The notes under the pieces: model-generated
Told to the model about the DNA's origin: nothing
The model's input: only the letters and a program-made list of their open reading frames with translations
Database searches by the model: none
Shown: one piece after another, positions 44,374-49,045 of the stretch
Numbering within the stretch: the stretch's first letter is position 1
How the letters are laid out: each line of letters opens with the position of its first letter
Origin: UBA7332 sp051648105
GTDB lineage: Bacteria > Bacteroidota > Bacteroidia > Bacteroidales > UBA7332
DNA: 49,045 nucleotides
Direction: 5' to 3'
NCBI GenBank assembly: GCA_051648105.1
Contig: JBOFEN010000047.1
Span: 1-49,045 of the forward strand
Made by a program: the position numbers and the translations under genes

Positions 44374-44476
44374 AGCCAATTTTAGTCGGCTACTTCTCCT
44401 AGTATCACTCTTTTGTGTCTATAGAGGTGTTAGACTAAAAGCGGTTTTGAGTATAAATATCAAGATTAATAATAGA

Positions 44477-45679
44477 ATGGGAAAAGTATTGATTATTGGT
44501 GCTGGTGGTGTTGGTACCGTTGTTGCTCATAAAATAGCACAAAATCCAGATGTATTCACTGAAGTGATGCTAGCTAGCCGCACAAAGTCAAAGTGTGATG
44601 CTATTGCTGAACAAGTAGCAGCAAAGTGGAACTTTAAAATGCAGACAGCTAAAGTGGATGCAGACTCTGTAGAGGAGCTTGTGTCTCTTATGAATGAATT
44701 TAAGCCTGAGTTGGTTGTTAACGTTGCTTTGCCATATCAAGATTTGACAATTATGGATGCTTGTTTGGCTTGTGGTGTTCACTACTTGGATACTGCAAAC
44801 TATGAGCCGATTGATGAGGCTAAGTTTGAGTATAAGTGGCAGTGGGCTTATCAAGAGCGTTTCAAAGAGGCTGGTTTGACTGCAATCTTGGGTTGTGGAT
44901 TTGATCCAGGTGTTACTGGTGTATATACTGCATATGCGGCTAAACACCACTTTGATGAAATGCATTATCTTGATATTGTTGACTGTAATGCAGGAGATCA
45001 TGGTAAAGCTTTTGCTACTAACTTTAACCCAGAGATTAATATTAGAGAGGTTACTCAAAGGGGTAAATATTGGGAGAATGGTGAGTGGGTTGAAACTGAA
45101 CCACATGAAATACATATGCCATTGAATTATCCAAATGTTGGTCCTAAGGAGTCTTATGTGATCTATCATGAGGAGCTAGAGTCATTGGTTAAAAACTTCC
45201 CAACAATTAAGCGTGCTCGTTTTTGGATGACTTTTGGTCAAGAGTATCTTACACACCTACGAGTGATCCAAAATATCGGTATGGCTAATATCGATCCTAT
45301 CATCTATAATGGTATGGAGATTGTGCCTATACAGTTCTTGAAAGCTGTTCTTCCAAATCCAGGGGAGCTAGGAGAAAACTACGTAGGAGAGACATCTATT
45401 GGTTGTCGTATTCGTGGTATCAAGGATGGCCAAGAGAAGACTTATTATGTATACAACAACTGCTCACACCAAGCAGCTTATGATGAAACAGGTGCTCAGG
45501 GTGTTAGCTACACTACTGGTGTCCCTGCTATGATTGGAGCAATGATGTTCTTGAAAGGTGAGTGGCGCAAGGCTGGTGTATACAACGTAGAGGAATTTAA
45601 TCCAGATCCATTTATGGCTGAGTTGAATAAGCATGGTTTGCCATGGCACGAACTTGTTAACGTTGATCTAGAGCTTTAA
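44477..45679 (+). CDS. Saccharopine dehydrogenase family protein, probably carboxynorspermidine/carboxyspermidine dehydrogenase
   Basis: A 400-residue enzyme with an N-terminal Rossmann fold (VLIIGAGGVGTVVAHKIAQ) and the saccharopine dehydrogenase C-terminal domain (GCGFDPGVTGVYTAYAAKHH, NCSHQAAYDETGAQGVSYTTG). This subgroup makes carboxyspermidine or carboxynorspermidine from aspartate semialdehyde and a diamine, the alternative spermidine route of gut Bacteroidota. Its decarboxylase partner (NspC) is not in the window. The start is the ATG at 44477 rather than the TTG at 44447. Confidence 0.85.
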   Translation: MGKVLIIGAGGVGTVVAHKIAQNPDVFTEVMLASRTKSKCDAIAEQVAAKWNFKMQTAKVDADSVEELVSLMNEFKPELVVNVALPYQDLTIMDACLACGVHYLDTANYEPIDEAKFEYKWQWAYQERFKEAGLTAILGCGFDPGVTGVYTAYAAKHHFDEMHYLDIVDCNAGDHGKAFATNFNPEINIREVTQRGKYWENGEWVETEPHEIHMPLNYPNVGPKESYVIYHEELESLVKNFPTIKRARFWMTFGQEYLTHLRVIQNIGMANIDPIIYNGMEIVPIQFLKAVLPNPGELGENYVGETSIGCRIRGIKDGQEKTYYVYNNCSHQAAYDETGAQGVSYTTGVPAMIGAMMFLKGEWRKAGVYNVEEFNPDPFMAELNKHGLPWHELVNVDLEL

Positions 45680-45713
45680 TAGCTATTGCTATCTATTAGC
45701 TTATAAAAATATG

Positions 45714-45753
45714 AGGGCGAATGTATAACAGTAGTTATAGATTCGCCCTTTTT
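45714..45753 (+). terminator. Terminator just before the recA promoter
   Basis: AGGGCGAATGTATAAC pairs with GTTATAGATTCGCCCT (one mismatch) around 4 bases, followed by TTTTT. The T-run ends three bases before the recA -7 box. Confidence 0.85.
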
Positions 45754-45755
45754 AG

Positions 45756-45763
45756 TATCTTTG
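45756..45763 (+). promoter_or_regulatory. -7 promoter box (TATCTTTG) of recA
   Basis: An exact TAnnTTTG match 36 bases before the recA ATG. The -33 region would fall inside the preceding terminator stem; no clear -33 box is seen. Confidence 0.6.
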
Positions 45764-45799
45764 TGGAAAGGTAGTTTTGAATATCTAAAACATTATAAT

Positions 45800-46810
45800 A
45801 TGGAAAAGAATCCAGCAATACAGAATGAGAGACTAAAAGCTCTTCAGTCTGCAATGGACAAAATCGAGAAGAATTTTGGTAAGGGAAGTATCATGAAGAT
45901 GGGTGCTTCAGAGGTTGAGGCTGTAGAGGTTATTCCTACAGGTTCTTTGGGTCTTAATTTAGCTCTAGGTGTAGGAGGTTATCCTCGTGGTAGAGTAGTT
46001 GAGATTTATGGTCCTGAGTCATCAGGTAAAACTACCTTGGCTATTCATGCAATAGCAGAGGCTCAGAAGATGGGTGGGATTGCTGCATTCATCGATGCAG
46101 AGCATGCTTTTGACCGCTTCTATGCAGAGAAGTTAGGGGTAGATATTAATAACCTATTGATAGCGCAGCCTGATAGTGGAGAGCAGGCTCTAGAGATTGC
46201 TGAGCAGCTTATTCGCTCTTCGGCCATTGATATTATCGTTATTGACTCTGTTGCTGCTCTTACGCCAAAAGCTGAGATTGATGGTGAAATGGGTGAGAAT
46301 AAGGTTGGTCTTCAAGCTCGATTGATGTCTCAGGCCCTTAGAAAACTAACTGGAGTTATTAATAAGACAAATACAACATGTATCTTTATCAATCAGTTGC
46401 GTGAGAAGATTGGTGTTATGTTTGGAAACCCTGAGACAACAACAGGGGGTAATGCATTGAAATTCTACGCATCGGTTCGTCTTGATATTCGTCGTGTATC
46501 TGCAATTAAAGATGCTAAAGATAGTGATGAGCAAGTTGGTAACCAGGTTCGTGTGAAGATCATTAAGAATAAAGTAGCACCTCCGTTTAGAAAAGCCGAA
46601 TTTGATATTATGTTTGGTGAGGGTATCTCTCGTACTGGTGAGATTATTGATCTTGGTGTTGATAGGGAGATTATTAAGAAGAGTGGCTCATGGTTTAGTT
46701 ACGGTGAGACTAAACTCGGTCAAGGTAGAGAGTCTGCCAAAATGACACTGCGTGATAATCCTGAATTGATGGAGGAGCTAGAGTCAAAAATTATGGAGAC
46801 AATCAAGTAG
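45800..46810 (+). CDS. recA: Recombinase A
   Basis: A 336-residue RecA. Walker A GPESSGKTT is at residues 71-79, Walker B is IIVIDSVAALTP, and the DNA-binding loop region QALRKLTGVINKTNTTCIF is intact. It drives strand exchange in homologous recombination. The start is the ATG at 45800 (MEKNPAIQNERLKAL); the longer frame starts at a TTG inside the promoter box. No SOS-box search was possible by eye. Confidence 0.97.
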   Translation: MEKNPAIQNERLKALQSAMDKIEKNFGKGSIMKMGASEVEAVEVIPTGSLGLNLALGVGGYPRGRVVEIYGPESSGKTTLAIHAIAEAQKMGGIAAFIDAEHAFDRFYAEKLGVDINNLLIAQPDSGEQALEIAEQLIRSSAIDIIVIDSVAALTPKAEIDGEMGENKVGLQARLMSQALRKLTGVINKTNTTCIFINQLREKIGVMFGNPETTTGGNALKFYASVRLDIRRVSAIKDAKDSDEQVGNQVRVKIIKNKVAPPFRKAEFDIMFGEGISRTGEIIDLGVDREIIKKSGSWFSYGETKLGQGRESAKMTLRDNPELMEELESKIMETIK

Positions 46811-46881
46811 TTAGAAAAACATTATCGCTGTTAAGGTGTTTACATAATAGTGTAATATAACTATCAAAATATAAAATTGGT

Positions 46882-47331
46882 ATGAATAGAGTTTTATTAA
46901 TGACCCTTATCTCTTTGGGTCTTGCTGCTGGCTCTGCTCAAGCTATAGAGCCATCAAGAGTAGCAGTGCAAACAGCTAAGCCAGCACCTCAAAAGGTAGC
47001 TAATTCACAGGTGGTCTTTGAGAGTATGACTCATGATTTTGGTACATTCTCTGAGGATCTTGGCACTGTGTCTTGTGAGTTTGTGTTTAAGAATGTTGGT
47101 AAAACACCTGTAGTAATAAATAGAGTTGCAGCTTCTTGTGGTTGTACTACACCGGATTGGCCTAAGGAGCCTATTGCACCTGGTAAGTCAAGTAAGATAA
47201 AGACCACATATAGTGCAAAGAATCGTCCAGGGTCATTCAATAAGAGTGTTTCTATTTATACTAGTGCATCAACTACCCCAATGAATCTTGTTATTAAGGG
47301 AGTTGTAACACCAACTACAAAGAAAAAGTAA
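46882..47331 (+). CDS. DUF1573-domain secreted protein
   Basis: A 149-residue protein with a signal peptide (MNRVLLMTLISLGLAAGSAQA). Residues about 45-145 form one DUF1573 Ig-like (ASPM-SPD-2-Hydin-like) domain: FESMTHDFGTFSEDLG, FKNVGKTPVVINRV, ASCGCTTPDWP. The Cys pair SCGC is typical of the family in Bacteroidota. Function unknown; periplasmic or surface location expected. A terminator follows. Confidence 0.85.
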   Translation: MNRVLLMTLISLGLAAGSAQAIEPSRVAVQTAKPAPQKVANSQVVFESMTHDFGTFSEDLGTVSCEFVFKNVGKTPVVINRVAASCGCTTPDWPKEPIAPGKSSKIKTTYSAKNRPGSFNKSVSIYTSASTTPMNLVIKGVVTPTTKKK

Positions 47332-47344
47332 TTCTTATCCAATA

Positions 47345-47387
47345 AAATATGGGATAGCTACTCACTAATGAGTTGCTATCCCATATT
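47345..47387. terminator. Bidirectional terminator
   Basis: AAATATGGGATAGC...ACTCA pairs with TGAGT...GCTATCCCATATTT around 4 bases (one mismatch). It lies between the convergent DUF1573 and sulfatase genes. Confidence 0.8.
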
Positions 47388-47398
47388 TATTTATAGTC

Positions 47399-48814
47399 TT
47401 ATTGTTCTTTAACTTGGAGAATAATTGATAGCATCTCAGCGCATCTCTTTGTCTCCTTGCTTGCAAGATCAATTCTCTCACTTGGGTCTTTCTTTAGATT
47501 ATAAAGTTGTGGTGTTGTCTTATATCCAGTCTCTATAAGTGTTCGTGGGTTAATAGCAACCCCTTTACTTATACTAGGTTCAATAACCTTCCACTCTTTA
47601 GTTCTTAAAGAGAGTGTTCTGTCAGCAGCCATCTCTACTATATAATCACGGCCTTTCTTGTCTTGACCAATCCATGCTTTTAGCTGGCCTTTAGAATCTG
47701 GAGACTCATTAGTTAATTTCCTCCCAGTTATCTCTGCTAGTGTGCCCATAAAGTCAATATGAGACACAAGGGCAGATGATGTCACCCCGTTCTTTATTTT
47801 TTTGCCCCAATGAACAATGAATGGAACTCTTGTTCCAGCTTCATAGCAACTGTACTTATTGCCTCTTAGCTCACCAGAAGGGCTGTGGTTGCCGAGTAGT
47901 TCTCTCGCTTGGTCGTGGTATCCATCATCAAGAATAGGGCCATTATCGCTAGATATAATTATCATAGTGTTATCTAGTATTCCTTTTTCCTCTAGAGACT
48001 CAATAACCCTACCTACGCAATAGTCGAATTGTAGAATAGCGTCTCCTCGAGGTCCCATTCCACTTTTACCAACAAAACGAGAATGAGGAAACCTCGGTAC
48101 GTGTATGTCATTTGTTCCGAAGTAAAGAAAGAATGGGTGGGTAGCATTGTTGTTTATAAACTCTACAGCTTTATCTGTTATTCTATCTGCTATCTCTTCA
48201 TCTTTCCATCTAGCACTATGTCCACCTTTCATAAATCCGATGCGACTGATGCCATTTACTATAGTGCCATCATGTCCGTGTGATGGTTTTTGATTAAATA
48301 GCAGTTCAGGATTATTTTTACCAGTGGGTTCTCCATCGAATTTTTTTCTGTAACTAACCTCTATTGGGTCGTTAGGATCAACGTCTACACATCTCTGGTT
48401 CTCTATATAGAGAGTAGGGACTCTATCTCCAGTGGCAGCCATAATAAATGAGTAGTCGAAGCCTATGTCTGAAAGTCCTGGTGTGATTATACCATTCCAG
48501 TCTTGTTTTTCCTTTATACCTATTCCTAGATGCCATTTACCAACTGCTGCTGTTGTGTATCCAGCCTCTTTCATCATCGTGGCAACTGTTCTTCTGCCTG
48601 GCTTTATGATCATTGATGCATCACCATCTGCAATATTTGAGTCTGGGTTTCTGAATGGATACTCACCAGTTAGCAGTGAATAGCGTGATGGGGTGCTTGT
48701 TGCTGCGGTTGAGTGTGCGTTAGTGAAGCGTACACCATTCTTTGCAAGGCAATCTACGTTAGGTGTGGCAACTTGGGGATCAAGTCCAAAACTTGTGGGA
48801 GTTTCTGAAATAAA
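47399..48814 (-). pseudogene. Sulfatase gene with its 5' end cut off by an insertion sequence
   Basis: The frame encodes a type I sulfatase of the alkaline-phosphatase superfamily: VATPNVDCLAKNGVRFTNAH, then the active-site motif STPSR (48683-48697; Ser type, matured to formylglycine by anSME-like enzymes), LLTGEYPFR, GKWHLGIG, and SSDNGP. Reading upstream on the minus strand, the frame runs out at a TAA (48815-48817) after FISETPTSFGLD. The signal peptide and the N-terminal strand with the paired metal-binding Asp residues (usually ADDLGYGD) are missing. The first internal Met (MIIKPGRR, 48613) lies after the active site, so any product would be inactive. The break coincides with an ISAon1-type element. 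Confidence 0.85.
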
Positions 48815-49045
48815 TTAACTTTGTGATCATAACAAACACATTTCTTATGCCTCATAACTTGGACCACACATCTTTACTTAGCTGTTTTCTACCCGAAGGA
48901 GTTCTAGATTATTTCACTATCTCAAACTATGAGTTTAATAATATCCTTTTTAGGATTTACTTAGAGGAGAAGAGTGAAGTTCCACCTGAGTTTAAAGGTC
49001 TTTGTGTTCACTCAAACGGATTCCTTCCAGAGATAACAGTTCAAG
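48800..49045 (+). mobile_element. Insertion sequence (ISAon1-type), left part only
   Basis: The sulfatase homology stops near 48800-48815 and a transposase-associated frame starts at 48847. The exact IS end and any target duplication cannot be fixed, because the right end lies outside the window. A TAACTTTG box (48816-48823) could be the IS promoter. Confidence 0.7.
48847..49045 (+). CDS. ISAon1-family transposase N-terminal region protein (partial)
   Basis: The first 66 codons of a protein starting MPHNLDHTSLLSCFLPEGVL, running off the right edge. The pattern LLPEG-LDYF, then IYLEEKSEVPPEF, then a GF-PE-T-Q stretch is that of the short N-terminal protein encoded upstream of the transposase in ISAon1-type elements of Bacteroidota. 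The transposase itself would lie beyond the window. No signal peptide or membrane span is visible. Confidence 0.72.
   Translation, partial: MPHNLDHTSLLSCFLPEGVLDYFTISNYEFNNILFRIYLEEKSEVPPEFKGLCVHSNGFLPEITVQ

Noticed and set aside
44588..45169. 193-residue minus-strand frame
   Set aside because: It lies wholly inside the well-supported carboxynorspermidine dehydrogenase gene on the other strand and shows no recognisable domain.
45761..45799. N-terminal extension of RecA from a TTG
   Set aside because: The extension begins inside the TATCTTTG promoter box and does not match RecA; the ATG at 45800 gives the normal N-terminus.

Overview
The window looks like a piece of a Bacteroidales chromosome (phylum Bacteroidota). 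It is AT-rich, and many genes are preceded by the Bacteroidota -7 promoter box TAnnTTTG rather than an E. coli-type -10. The gene content also fits: DUF3256, PCMD and DUF5689 lipoproteins, PorT-like barrels, a VorB/KorA-type 2-oxoacid oxidoreductase operon, a thioferritin-type DPS-like protein and an ISAon1-type insertion sequence. I cannot name the genus. No rRNA, tRNA or CRISPR array was found.

Layout. 1-997 has no gene and is packed with inverted repeats. 998-4060 (minus) is a TetR / FabH-like / FabG / RluA-type operon. 4240-8056 (minus) holds mazG and a 2-oxoacid:ferredoxin oxidoreductase operon (korD, korA, a 55-aa membrane protein not previously called, korB, korC). 8250-16440 (plus) is an envelope region: a DUF3256 protein, two PCMD lipoproteins each beside a small beta-barrel protein, and an Omp85-type barrel between them. 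16546-20480 holds a thioferritin-like protein, a two-component system with a PepSY-like lipoprotein, and a Crp/Fnr regulator. 20689-30966 (plus) is mostly housekeeping: mtaB, a lipid A-type acyltransferase, a GT2 glycosyltransferase, a Yip1 protein, smpB, trkA, trkH and a large receiver/PEP-synthase-like protein. 30967-32247 is a second gene-free, repeat-rich region. 32248-40639 holds class II aldolase, an exported EEP nuclease/phosphatase and, divergently, a TonB-dependent receptor with two lipoproteins. 40743-47331 holds a U32 protein, two FKBP isomerases, ferritin, carboxynorspermidine dehydrogenase, recA and a DUF1573 protein. The window ends in a sulfatase gene cut off by an insertion sequence that runs off the right edge.

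The most unusual feature is the content of the two gene-free regions. They carry three copies (221-555, 31203-31520, 31786-32129) of a 318-344 bp element. Its end boxes (54 and 61 bp) are highly conserved, and between them lies a set of 10-bp iterons at the same offsets. The iteron sequence differs from copy to copy but is largely uniform within a copy, so both arms of the inverted repeats have changed together. Around the elements lie 15-bp palindromic units of the form TTAG-N7-CTAA, a shared 18-bp box and nested hairpins. I do not recognise this element family.

Functionally, the window mixes core genes with envelope and nutrient-uptake modules (PCMD lipoprotein plus barrel; TonB receptor plus OB-fold-like lipoproteins plus secreted EEP enzyme). 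Several genes needed start corrections because the longest frame began at a TTG or GTG inside or next to the promoter box.
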